A DNA stretch of 51,560 nucleotides, taken from contig MWDO01000002.1 in assembly GCA_002070605.1 (NCBI GenBank), forward strand, positions 104,723 through 156,282, in the 5' to 3' direction. The stretch comes from Spirochaetes bacterium ADurb.Bin133. Its GTDB lineage: Bacteria > Spirochaetota > GWE2-31-10 > MWDO01. The notes beneath the pieces were generated by a model, which did no database searches, was not told the origin of the DNA, and worked only from the letters and a program-made list of their open reading frames with translations. Below are positions 1 through 6,633 of this stretch, piece by piece. Position 1 is the first letter of the stretch; every line of letters begins with the position of its first letter. The position numbers and the translations under genes are program-made.

Positions 1-2
1 GG

Positions 3-245
3 AATCCCGACGCCGATATTATGTTTATCGGAGAGGGACCCGGAAAACAGGAGGATTTACGCGGCGAACCGTTTGTAGGTCCCGCGGGAGAGTTATTAAC
101 TGCAATAATTGAAAAGGGAATGCTTCTTAAAAGGAAAGACGTTTACATAGCCAACGTAGTTAAATGCAGACCTACAATAGATCTGAGAGGCGAGCGAGAT
201 AGACCTCCGGATAAAGATGAAACGGAGGAGCTAATTCGCCTTTAA
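3..245 (+). pseudogene. uracil-DNA glycosylase family 4, broken fragment
   Basis: The frame is open to the left edge and reads as the central part of a family 4 (Fe-S) uracil-DNA glycosylase, which removes uracil from DNA. Visible motifs are the active-site loop MFIGEGPGKQED, the segment PFVGPAGELL, and YIANVVKCRP, whose Cys is one of the usual cluster ligands. The family continues for roughly another 90 residues, including a conserved H-P-S segment, but here the frame stops after DETEELIRL. Adding one base near 235 would extend it about 18 codons (LKRDVWEDIKKV), then it stops again with no H-P-S motif. I read it as a frameshifted, 3'-truncated remnant; an assembly error cannot be excluded. 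The N-terminal part lies outside the window. Confidence 0.75.
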
Positions 246-404
246 AAAGGGACGTTTGGGAAGATATAAAAAAAGTATTGAAATTTTTATCGCAATTTTA
301 AATGCTTATTAGCGCCTTGTTAGTTTTTTGGGGAAATATGATTATATTTAACTGTTGCGTCGTTTTATCCAAAAAATCATTTTTTAAATTTATTAAGCTT
401 TAAT

Positions 405-438
405 AAAAAAGTCCGAAGCGTGCGCTTCGGACTTTTTT
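405..438. terminator. bidirectional intrinsic terminator
   Basis: A perfect 10-bp stem, GTCCGAAGCG (411-420) with CGCTTCGGAC (423-432), is flanked by an A-run on the left and six T on the right. It can therefore end transcription from either side: the glycosylase remnant on the plus strand and the beta-helix gene on the minus strand. Confidence 0.9.
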
Positions 439-470
439 ATTATCGTAAATATGCAAATTGAGTTTTTTTT

Positions 471-1778
471 CTATTTAATTTTTTGCACGCCGTATCCATT
501 GATTGCTCCAAATAGCTTAACGGCATCGTCTAATGGATATTTATTTGCATACATACCGACTGTCGTAGAGATTTTGCCAACTTGGTTTATTCCCATAGCC
601 GAACGGAAAACGTTTGCAGGCGAGTTTGGATCGAAGTCGGCGCTTTCTTTATATGAAGTATTGAGGAACTCTTGCAAATAGAGTTTGTTTATAACATTTT
701 TTAGTTGAGTAGGATTTTCAAGTTCTATGTTTCCGCTTGATTTTGCAAGTTGTTCAACATCGTCGAACATATCCCAGCGTATGCGTAAAAATTTTCCGGA
801 ACCTGGCAGAGTTAAGTCGGCTTGTTTGTTCATAAAGAAAATATTGTACTCGGCAGTCGTAACTCTTGCAGCTTCTTTGCTTTTGTCTGAGTCAACATAT
901 GTTCTGTCTAAACCTGATAAGCAGCTTAATCCAATGATGTTGTGATGAACGTCGGCGTCAATTCCCGTCATGTATCTAAATCCGTAACCCATGTCTTCAA
1001 AAGCGCTTGTTCGCGACCAAGTGAAGAGCGCAGTATTGTAGCAAAATTCAATTTTTGACACATTTGTTTTTGCCGATGCGCCTCTAACTTCACAGGCAGA
1101 CATTGCGTTTGCAACAAACACATTGTTTTTTATGGTAAGTTTGCCTGTTTCCACTGCCAATTGAATTGCATACCATGCGCTATTTGTGAATGTACAGTTT
1201 TGAATTGTCATGTTGCCGTCGTAGCGCCCGCCAATAAGCGGCATTTTAACGGAAGTAACATTTTGTTCTGCGCCGTTAATTCCGGTAGCAGGCGGGTGCA
1301 TTAGCATTCCCATTTCAAATTCTTCAGGTTTGCCTTTGTTTGGATGGTATCCGTTTGATTCGCCTCTGTCGAAAATAAATCCGTCAACCAAAATTTCAGC
1401 ATTTTTGCTTGTTACTGCGATAGTTAAAAGCGAGTAGTTTCGCGCTGTTCCGTTGCTTGAAGCTGGCGGTTGAATTTTAGCGGCATATTTAATAACGTCG
1501 CGAGTTGAGAAGTCGTCTGAGTAGCCGCCAATCAGTTTAACTGGCTTTTTCATTTCTAAGTAACCCGCGTTAAGTAAACCATAGTAAACGCCTTGAGCTA
1601 CCATAATTACGTCGCCGTCTTCAGCAACATTCATAGCTTTTTGAATGTTTTTGAACGGCGCCGTTTTGCTACCGTTATTTTTGTTTGAGCCTTTTGCATT
1701 GCTCACGTAATAGGTTGGTTGCGCAATTGCGTTCATTGCGCATAGAAGCGCAATTGCAAGTAGCGTTGTTTTTTTCAT
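471..1778 (-). CDS. exported right-handed beta-helix (DUF1565-like) protein
   Basis: The protein begins with a signal peptide (MKKTTLLAIALLCAMNAIAQ), followed directly by TYYVSNAKGSNKNNG and APFKNIQKAMNVAEDGDVI. This is the typical entry into a DUF1565/pectate-lyase-like parallel beta-helix. Later segments such as GNMTIQNCTFTNSAWYAI and GKLTIKNNVFVANA repeat the I-x-N-(C/N)-x-F pattern of helix rungs. Such proteins are usually cell-surface or periplasmic and bind or cleave polysaccharides; no catalytic residues are evident, so the activity is unknown. An upstream TTG/ATG start is possible, but the ATG at 1778 has a GGAG 6 bases ahead and begins exactly at the signal peptide. The gene stands alone between a terminator and a palindromic repeat. 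Confidence 0.8.
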   Translation of the reverse strand: MKKTTLLAIALLCAMNAIAQPTYYVSNAKGSNKNNGSKTAPFKNIQKAMNVAEDGDVIMVAQGVYYGLLNAGYLEMKKPVKLIGGYSDDFSTRDVIKYAAKIQPPASSNGTARNYSLLTIAVTSKNAEILVDGFIFDRGESNGYHPNKGKPEEFEMGMLMHPPATGINGAEQNVTSVKMPLIGGRYDGNMTIQNCTFTNSAWYAIQLAVETGKLTIKNNVFVANAMSACEVRGASAKTNVSKIEFCYNTALFTWSRTSAFEDMGYGFRYMTGIDADVHHNIIGLSCLSGLDRTYVDSDKSKEAARVTTAEYNIFFMNKQADLTLPGSGKFLRIRWDMFDDVEQLAKSSGNIELENPTQLKNVINKLYLQEFLNTSYKESADFDPNSPANVFRSAMGINQVGKISTTVGMYANKYPLDDAVKLFGAINGYGVQKIK

Positions 1779-1894
1779 CTCGTCTCCTTTTTTGATACTA
1801 ATTTGTAGTATGAATTTTTTTGTCATGTTTTTGACCGTATAAGTATATAATAGAAACTAATGTTTGTAAACAACTAAAATCTTGTACTTTGTGT

Positions 1895-1968
1895 CCGTCA
1901 GTTTTTTGGGGAATAGAAAATATCTGTTTCATATGTGTCAATTTCTCCCCCCCCAAAAAAACTGACGG
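1895..1968. repeat. palindromic intergenic element, subtype A copy 1
   Basis: The left end CCGTCAGTTTTTTGGGG (1895-1911) is the inverted complement of the right end CCCC-A(7)-CTGACGG (1951-1968), enclosing about 40 bases with TTTCATATGTGTCAATTT. The same ends and a similar core (TTCCATATGTTTCAATTT) occur at 17051-17141. It lies between two minus-strand genes and has no coding capacity. Confidence 0.85.
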
Positions 1969-2011
1969 ATTACTTGTACTTTTATTTTTGGTATTTACCT
2001 GAAAATAATTA

Positions 2012-2575
2012 TTAGTATTGCAAAGCGACAGTTGATAAAGTAGAGTTTAATGTGTTTTCTTGTGTGATAGTGTTTATTCCGTCAGAGATTCCTGACCAGC
2101 TTGATCTACATGATACAAATAACAAAAACAATATAAATAATACCATAGTTTTTTTATGTTTCACTAACAAACAGATTCCCAGTACGGCGACAAAAGCTCC
2201 AAGTAAAATAAAAAACATCCACGTTACATTCCACCAGGGCGAGTTCGCGTCAAACATCCATAGCAATAGTTGATGCCAAAATTTTATGCCTGTAGCAATC
2301 GCAAATAAGTCGAACAGCGCATAACAACCGCCGAACATGTAAATCCATCTCCACCAATAATTGTACTTGCATTCTCGGAAAAAGGTAACTATGCCAAGAA
2401 TGCATAACAGCGCGAGTATGCCTATTATGAGAAAATAAGGAAAACTTTTGTTTTCTAAAATACCGATCCAAAACGAAGCGTATGATTTTCTGTCAACAAG
2501 CGCCCATATTCTGTGTAAGTGAAACAGACCAAAGAATATAAAAAAATAAGGTTCCCAAGCGTATATTTTTTTCAT
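2012..2575 (-). CDS. small integral membrane protein, unknown
   Basis: A 187-residue protein with about four hydrophobic segments (residues roughly 8-28, 45-66, 78-96, 112-138) and a fifth short one near 142-155. It is rich in Trp, Tyr and Phe and has no signal peptide or recognised motif. The start is supported by GAGGAG 6-8 bases upstream of the ATG. It does not form an operon with the beta-helix gene, since a palindromic repeat separates them. Function unknown. Confidence 0.6.
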   Translation of the reverse strand: MKKIYAWEPYFFIFFGLFHLHRIWALVDRKSYASFWIGILENKSFPYFLIIGILALLCILGIVTFFRECKYNYWWRWIYMFGGCYALFDLFAIATGIKFWHQLLLWMFDANSPWWNVTWMFFILLGAFVAVLGICLLVKHKKTMVLFILFLLFVSCRSSWSGISDGINTITQENTLNSTLSTVALQY

Positions 2576-2695
2576 AAAATCTCCTCAGCGACTATAGTAT
2601 AACTTTTTTCGGGAAAAGCGCAAAAAATAACATAAAATTTTCAAAAGTATTTACATTTTGACGGATCGTTGCGTTATAATTAGACCGTATAGGCA

Positions 2696-2738
2696 ATATG
2701 AATGTCGAGTTTTGGAAAAAACATCAAAGCGCATCTTT
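2696..2738 (+). pseudogene. 43-bp fragment of the ClbS/DfsB gene in a 317-bp gap
   Basis: Bases 2696-2738 match 6923-6965 inside the intact ClbS/DfsB gene at 39 of 43 positions and encode MNVEFWKKHQ in the same frame. The flanks are unrelated. It is a relic of a second copy or a recombination scar. The rest of the gap 2576-2892 holds a possible promoter (TTACAT at 2651, TATAAT at 2675) and the short repeat described next, and no gene. Confidence 0.7.
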
Positions 2739-2777
2739 GATATATTTATTTCCTTCCCTAGAATTATCAACTAACTT

Positions 2778-2859
2778 CCTTTGCGGTCTTTGCGTCTTAG
2801 CGGCGAACCAAAAAGAATCCTCCCTTGACCATTTCTCCCTTTTATATTAAAATCCCCTG
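2778..2859. repeat. short repeat with CTTTGCGGTCT(T/C)TGCG motif, copy 1
   Basis: CTTTGCGGTCTTTGCGTCTTAGCGGCG, followed downstream by TTAAAATCCCC, recurs at 4087-4121 as CTTTGCGGTCTCTGCGG...TTAAAATCCCC. The two copies bracket the FGE-like lipoprotein gene. Confidence 0.6.
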
Positions 2860-2892
2860 ACGCGGTTCAATATTTAATTTCTTGAGGAAGCT

Positions 2893-3927
2893 ATGAAAAA
2901 AATTAAATTAGATTTTGGTTTAGTACTTATAACAGTACTATTTGGAATGATTGCTTGTAAGGGTTCGCAGGATACGCTGAATAAGCCGAGCGTACCGGAT
3001 GTACCGGATCTCGCCAAGTTTACACTTGCGCTTTTAGAACCCTCTGGAAGCTTTAAAATGGGAACTATATCTGGGTATAGTAGCGAACAACCCATACGCG
3101 ATGTTACCTTAAATTCGTTTTATATAAGCGACATTGAGGTAACCCAAGCTGAATGGAAAGCTGTTATGGGAGAAGAAAACAATCCTAGCTACTTTAAAGG
3201 CGACAACCGACCTGTAGAGAATGTGAGTTGGTATGATTGCATTGAGTTTTGTAACCGCAAGACTATAAAAGAATTAGGTGAAGCGCATTGTTGTTACAAG
3301 CTTAACGGTAAAACAAATCCTGCTGACTGGGGAGCGAAGGGTAGTAGTTGCAATGCTATGGACTTAGATTTGATCAAAACAGGAAGACGCAAAGAGCACA
3401 AAGGGGCTATAGTGGTAAGTAGTTGGAATGCTATGGAGTTAGATTTGACCAAAACAGGCTATCGTTTACCTACTGAAGCCGAGTGGGAGTATGCAGCTAG
3501 AGCTGGTGTGAAAGAAGGCGCGACGCTTGAGAATCCGCTTTATAGCGGTAATGGCAGCGATGGCGATACCGGTAATGCCAGAGATTATGCTTGGTTTCGG
3601 GATAACACTGAGGGCTACGTCAATGAAACCCGTGATGTAAAAAAGAAAAAGCATAATGGAAAAGGCTTATATGATATGAGTGGAAACGTTTGGGAGTGGT
3701 GCTGGGACTGGTATGTAAGTAATTATTATACAACAGCTAATGGTAATCCTGATGTTTTAAATAATAATCCTACAGGACTTGACTCTGGACTGTACCGCGT
3801 CATCCGTGGCGGGGGCTGGTACGACGAGGCGGTTTACTTGCGTCCTGCCTTCCGTAACTACAACTCGCCCGATGGCGCAGACAACAGCTTGGGGTTCCGC
3901 CTTTGTCGCTCGGCTCCGGCGCCTTAA
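2893..3927 (+). CDS. FGE/SUMF1-domain lipoprotein with GC-rich C-terminal cassette
   Basis: A lipoprotein: the signal peptide ends in a lipobox (GMIAC, Cys22). The rest is a formylglycine-generating-enzyme/sulfatase-modifying-factor (C-type-lectin-like) domain, shown by SFKMG near residue 54, EVTQAEWKAVMG, RPVENVSWYDCIEFCN, YRLPTEAEWEYAARAG, MSGNVWEWCWDWY and the closing RVIRGGGWYD...LGFRLCRS. Many such bacterial proteins are not true formylglycine enzymes but ligand-binding surface proteins. Two oddities stand out. A 75-bp in-frame duplication (3346-3495) repeats SSxNAMxLDLxKTG. The last about 128 bases are about 65% GC by hand count, against much lower GC before. That end and fold fit variable proteins of diversity-generating retroelements such as Treponema TvpA. 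No reverse transcriptase or template repeat is in the window. Confidence 0.85.
   Translation: MKKIKLDFGLVLITVLFGMIACKGSQDTLNKPSVPDVPDLAKFTLALLEPSGSFKMGTISGYSSEQPIRDVTLNSFYISDIEVTQAEWKAVMGEENNPSYFKGDNRPVENVSWYDCIEFCNRKTIKELGEAHCCYKLNGKTNPADWGAKGSSCNAMDLDLIKTGRRKEHKGAIVVSSWNAMELDLTKTGYRLPTEAEWEYAARAGVKEGATLENPLYSGNGSDGDTGNARDYAWFRDNTEGYVNETRDVKKKKHNGKGLYDMSGNVWEWCWDWYVSNYYTTANGNPDVLNNNPTGLDSGLYRVIRGGGWYDEAVYLRPAFRNYNSPDGADNSLGFRLCRSAPAP
3792..3927 (+). other. candidate variable region (DGR-like) at the 3' end of the FGE-like gene
   Basis: From the codons for YRVIRGGGWYD to the stop, composition jumps to about 65% GC. Most codons end in C or G (TAC GAC, TAC, GCC TTC, AAC TAC AAC, GGC, GAC AAC AGC), unlike the AT-rich third positions of the rest of the gene. 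In diversity-generating retroelements the variable repeat lies exactly here in FGE-fold proteins, with NNC codons produced from AAC codons of the template. This is an inference, since no template copy is visible. Confidence 0.4.
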
Positions 3928-4086
3928 AAAAAACTCCAAGCTTGTCTGTAAACTCAGCAAAACTTCAAAATTATTGTTTTAAAGCGCATATGCGTTATGG
4001 AAGTGTTTTTTCACTTTTTTGAAGATATTTGTTAGTTTTTGGACAGTCTCCTCCTGTTTTTTAAGGAGTTATCCCGACTTTCCCCA

Positions 4087-4121
4087 TCTTTGCGGTCTCT
4101 GCGGTTTAACCTTAAAATCCC
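4087..4121. repeat. short repeat with CTTTGCGGTCT(T/C)TGCG motif, copy 2
   Basis: Partner of the copy at 2778-2859; it lies between the FGE-like gene and the GyrI-like gene's promoter. Confidence 0.55.
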
Positions 4122-4123
4122 CC

Positions 4124-4152
4124 TTGTTTTTTTATTTATGTGGCGCTATAAT
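4124..4152 (+). promoter_or_regulatory. sigma-70-type promoter of the GyrI-like gene
   Basis: TTGTTT (4124-4129), 17-base spacer, TATAAT (4147-4152). The predicted start of transcription near 4159 leaves a very short leader before the ATG at 4172, which supports that start over upstream in-frame codons. Confidence 0.65.
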
Positions 4153-4171
4153 AAAGCTCATGGAGAAAAAC

Positions 4172-4804
4172 ATGGCGTTTGATTTTAAAAAAGAGTATAA
4201 GGAATTTTATCTTCCAAAAAACAAACCGGAAATAGTTACTGTTCCAAAGGCGAATTTTATTGCAGTTCGCGGAAAGGGAGATCCGAACGAAGAAGGCGGG
4301 GCGTATCAGCAGGCGGTGGGAATATTATATGCGGTAGCGTATACTTTGAAAATGAGTTACAAGACTGATTATAAAATCGAGGGCTTTTTTGAATACATCG
4401 TTCCGCCTCTTGAAGGTTTTTGGCGGCAGGATGGCGTTGAGGGCGTTGATTATGCCAACAAATCTTCATTTAACTGGATTTCTGTAATCCGCTTGCCGGA
4501 CTTTGTTACGAAAAAAGATTTTGCATGGGCTGTCGAAACTGCGTCTAAAAAGAAACAGATTGATTGCTCGGTAGCGGAATTTCTTACCATCGACGAGGGG
4601 TTGAGCGTTCAGATGATGCATATCGGTCCGTATAATGACGAGCCTGCCAGCGTAAAAATTATGAATGATTTTATAAAAGAACAAGGTTATAAAACAGACA
4701 TAAACGAAAAACGACTTCATCACGAAATATATCTTTCTGACCCGCGAAAAACCGCTCCTGAAAAATTGAAAACGGTTCTGAGGCATCCGATAAAAAAGAT
4801 CTGA
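4172..4804 (+). CDS. GyrI-like small-molecule-binding domain protein
   Basis: A 210-residue protein that resembles the stand-alone GyrI-like/SOUL-like effector-binding family. It opens with FDFKKEYKEFYLPKNKPEIVTVP, continues FIAVRGKGDPNEEGGAYQQAVGILYAVAYTLKM and ends with a segment around MMHIGPYNDEPASV and LHHEIYLSDPRKTAPEKLKTVLRHPI. These proteins bind hydrophobic small molecules; some hydrolyse cyclopropanoid compounds or relate to drug sensing, so the substrate here is unknown. The frame is open further upstream, but GGAG sits 6 bases before the ATG at 4172 and the promoter lies between, which settles the start. There is no DNA-binding domain. It is followed by a decayed DUF3781 gene. Confidence 0.8.
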   Translation: MAFDFKKEYKEFYLPKNKPEIVTVPKANFIAVRGKGDPNEEGGAYQQAVGILYAVAYTLKMSYKTDYKIEGFFEYIVPPLEGFWRQDGVEGVDYANKSSFNWISVIRLPDFVTKKDFAWAVETASKKKQIDCSVAEFLTIDEGLSVQMMHIGPYNDEPASVKIMNDFIKEQGYKTDINEKRLHHEIYLSDPRKTAPEKLKTVLRHPIKKI

Positions 4805-4808
4805 GCGC

Positions 4809-4843
4809 AAATAAAGGTTATGTGATGAAAAGTGATACTATTG
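4809..4843 (+). repeat. gene-junction repeat, copy 1
   Basis: AAATAAAGGTTATGTGATG continuing AAAAGTGATACTATTG, just after the GyrI-like stop. It contains a ribosome-binding site and start codon of a decayed DUF3781 reading frame. Related copies follow the ClbS/DfsB gene (7171) and the second ATPase gene (8573). Confidence 0.7.
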
Positions 4844-4938
4844 TAACTGATAAACAAACATTGCTGGATAATCTCGATAAATTGCATGCTACTAATTCAT
4901 ACAGCTATACAATTATCACAGCGCGCATAATGAAGTAA
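4825..4938 (+). pseudogene. DUF3781 gene with its middle deleted
   Basis: The 37-codon frame MKSDTIVTDKQTLLDNLDKLHATNSYSYTIITARIMK joins what look like the first residues of a DUF3781 protein (LLDNLDKLHxT) directly to its last residues (SYTIITAxxxK). Normal members are about 75-80 residues, with a GKNWY segment between these parts, which is missing here. A second DUF3781 3' fragment lies at 6436-6528. The family has no known function. Assignment is from memory of the family pattern; the start has AAAGG upstream. Confidence 0.6.
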
Positions 4939-4958
4939 ATTTCAGAGCATGACTCCGA

Positions 4959-4994
4959 TGAATATTTTTGCCGTTTCTGCCGGTTTTCTTCATC
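4959..4994 (+). repeat. 36-bp direct repeat, left copy
   Basis: TGAATATTTTTGCCGTTTC followed by a variable part and TTTTCTTCATC; 33 of 36 bases match 6281-6316. The two copies flank the first AAA ATPase gene in the same orientation, like a cassette boundary or duplicated target. Confidence 0.8.
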
Positions 4995-5006
4995 AAAGAC
5001 AAAAGG

Positions 5007-6245
5007 CTAAAACTTTAACGCCTCATCGTCCAAGAGAAAATCAAAAACGTCGAGAATTAAAATACCGTTTTCAGTCCTCCAAGGTTTCTCTGAGCCCTTA
5101 ACGATAATGATTTTTTTGAAATTATCCTCGATATGCTGCAGGGAGCGGCTTTCCTGCAAGGTTTTTTCTCGAGTATCAAGGCGCAATGCAGACTGAATAT
5201 AATATCGCGCGCTGCCTTGGTTGCAGATAAAATCCACTTCTGTCTGCTTGCGTTTGTTTCCCTCGCGGATTTCCACCAAGCCCACATCCACATTAAACCC
5301 TCGAATAACAAGCTCGTTATAAATCAAGTTTTCCATAAGATGCGACTCTTCTTGCTGGCGAAAATTCAAACACGCGTTTCGTAAACCGATATCGCTAAAA
5401 TAATATTTATGAGGCGTTTGAATATATTTTCTGCCTTTAACATCATAGCGATTTGCCTTTTCTACGATAAAAGCATCTTCCAAAAAAGCTAAATACGAAT
5501 GAATTGTATTAATCGACAACTCTTTTTCGCCGGAACTTTGGTAGGTCGCATAAATTTTTTGCGGATTAGTAAGGGCGCCGATAGACGAAGCTAAAATATT
5601 CACTATGGAAGCTAAAACGTCTTCCCTCTTAATCTTATATCGCTCCACAATATCTTTAAAATACGTCAGCTGAAACAGGTTTTTCAAATAAGTCGCCTTG
5701 TCGGCATCTCGTTTCATGGAACAAGTCAAAGGCATGCCGCCAAAGGTTAGATAATCAGTCCAAGCATCCTGTTTTTCACCTTTATAGACCGACATAAATT
5801 CCTTAAAAGACAAAGGATACATCCGCACCTGATCATCCCTCCCACGAAATTCAGTAATAATATCTGAAGAAAGAAACTTTGAATTGCTTCCTGTAACATA
5901 AATATCCAAGTTTTTTTGATACAAAAGCCCCGTAAGCAAAAACTCAAAATTTTCCACCAGTTGAATTTCATCTAAAAGTAAATAAGTAGTTCCTTTTTGT
6001 ATGCGGGATTGTATATAATTGTTTAACTTTTCAAGAGCCTTATGAAATTGCAAGTTTTCAACCCTGTCAAATTCAATCTTAATAATATTACTTTCAGGAA
6101 CGCCATCAGCAAGTAAATAATTTTTGAAAAGCGGATCTAGTAAATAGGACTTCCCCGATCTGCGAATCCCTGTAATAACTTTAATCAAACCATTTTCCCG
6201 TTTTGCAATTAGTTCGTCTAAATATAAAGGTCTGTTTATCTGCAT
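5007..6245 (-). CDS. AAA_14/DUF4143 family ATPase
   Basis: A 412-residue ATPase with an N-terminal AAA_14 domain: Walker A GIRRSGKSYLL (near residue 28), Walker B YLLLDEIQLV, and a sensor VTGSNSKFLSSDI. A DUF4143 region follows and the C-terminus looks nuclease-like, with ENLIYNELVIRGFNVDVG and TEVDFICNQ (a PD-(D/E)xK-type fold is usual in this family). These proteins are common in gut and host-associated bacteria, often in many copies, and their role is unsettled. The ATG at 6245 is chosen because GGAGG lies 8 bases upstream; the longer frame would begin inside the flanking direct repeat. The gene is oriented against its neighbours and sits between two 36-bp direct repeats, which suggests acquisition as a unit. 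Confidence 0.85.
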   Translation of the reverse strand: MQINRPLYLDELIAKRENGLIKVITGIRRSGKSYLLDPLFKNYLLADGVPESNIIKIEFDRVENLQFHKALEKLNNYIQSRIQKGTTYLLLDEIQLVENFEFLLTGLLYQKNLDIYVTGSNSKFLSSDIITEFRGRDDQVRMYPLSFKEFMSVYKGEKQDAWTDYLTFGGMPLTCSMKRDADKATYLKNLFQLTYFKDIVERYKIKREDVLASIVNILASSIGALTNPQKIYATYQSSGEKELSINTIHSYLAFLEDAFIVEKANRYDVKGRKYIQTPHKYYFSDIGLRNACLNFRQQEESHLMENLIYNELVIRGFNVDVGLVEIREGNKRKQTEVDFICNQGSARYYIQSALRLDTREKTLQESRSLQHIEDNFKKIIIVKGSEKPWRTENGILILDVFDFLLDDEALKF

Positions 6246-6280
6246 ATCAAAACCTCCAGCAAATTGCAAATGGCATTTGT

Positions 6281-6316
6281 TGAATATTTTTGCCGTTTCC
6301 GCCACTTTTCTTCATC
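6281..6316 (+). repeat. 36-bp direct repeat, right copy
   Basis: Matches 4959-4994 at 33 of 36 positions in direct orientation, on the 5' side of the ATPase gene. The surrounding gap 6246-6633 also holds the DUF3781 fragment and the operator-promoter of the next gene. Confidence 0.8.
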
Positions 6317-6435
6317 TATTATACTAAAAAAAAGATTTTTCCGCAAGGATTGATTTTCTATATGTTACACATCCGATTAAGAAGTTGTGAGCGCAAATAT
6401 TTTGGAGAAATGATGGATGTTTGATGGATGTTTAA

Positions 6436-6528
6436 AGAGGAAAAAACTGGTATTGCGAAATTGACAATATTAAAATTACCATTATTTTGCGTAGCTATAC
6501 AATTATCACAACGCGCATAATAAAGTAA
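6436..6528 (+). pseudogene. DUF3781 3'-end fragment
   Basis: The reading frame RGKNWYCEIDNIKITI then SYTIITTRIIK and stop matches the C-terminal half of DUF3781 proteins (GKNWY...ITV...SYTIITAH). A stop codon at 6433-6435 immediately precedes the conserved part and no start is near, so it is a fragment. Its last 35 bases are nearly identical to the end of the deleted copy at 4825-4938. Confidence 0.6.
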
Positions 6529-6558
6529 ATAAAAGTACTCAAAGGACAAAATCTTATA

Positions 6559-6585
6559 TATAATATGACAGACAGCTGTCATATT
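6559..6585. promoter_or_regulatory. operator-like palindrome overlapping a -10 box
   Basis: TATAAT (6559-6564) runs into the inverted repeat AATATGACAG-acag-CTGTCATATT (6562-6585), two perfect 10-base arms around a 4-base centre. This layout, at the promoter of the ClbS/DfsB gene, is that expected for a dimeric repressor site. No repressor gene is adjacent. Confidence 0.6.
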
Positions 6586-6633
6586 ATATTTTGTATAACT
6601 AAAATAACGCTACAATCGAGAAGGAGAATTATC

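Noticed and set aside
451-945. Plus-strand open frames at 451-681 and 727-945
   Set aside because: They are antisense shadows of the beta-helix gene, without ribosome-binding sites or family motifs.
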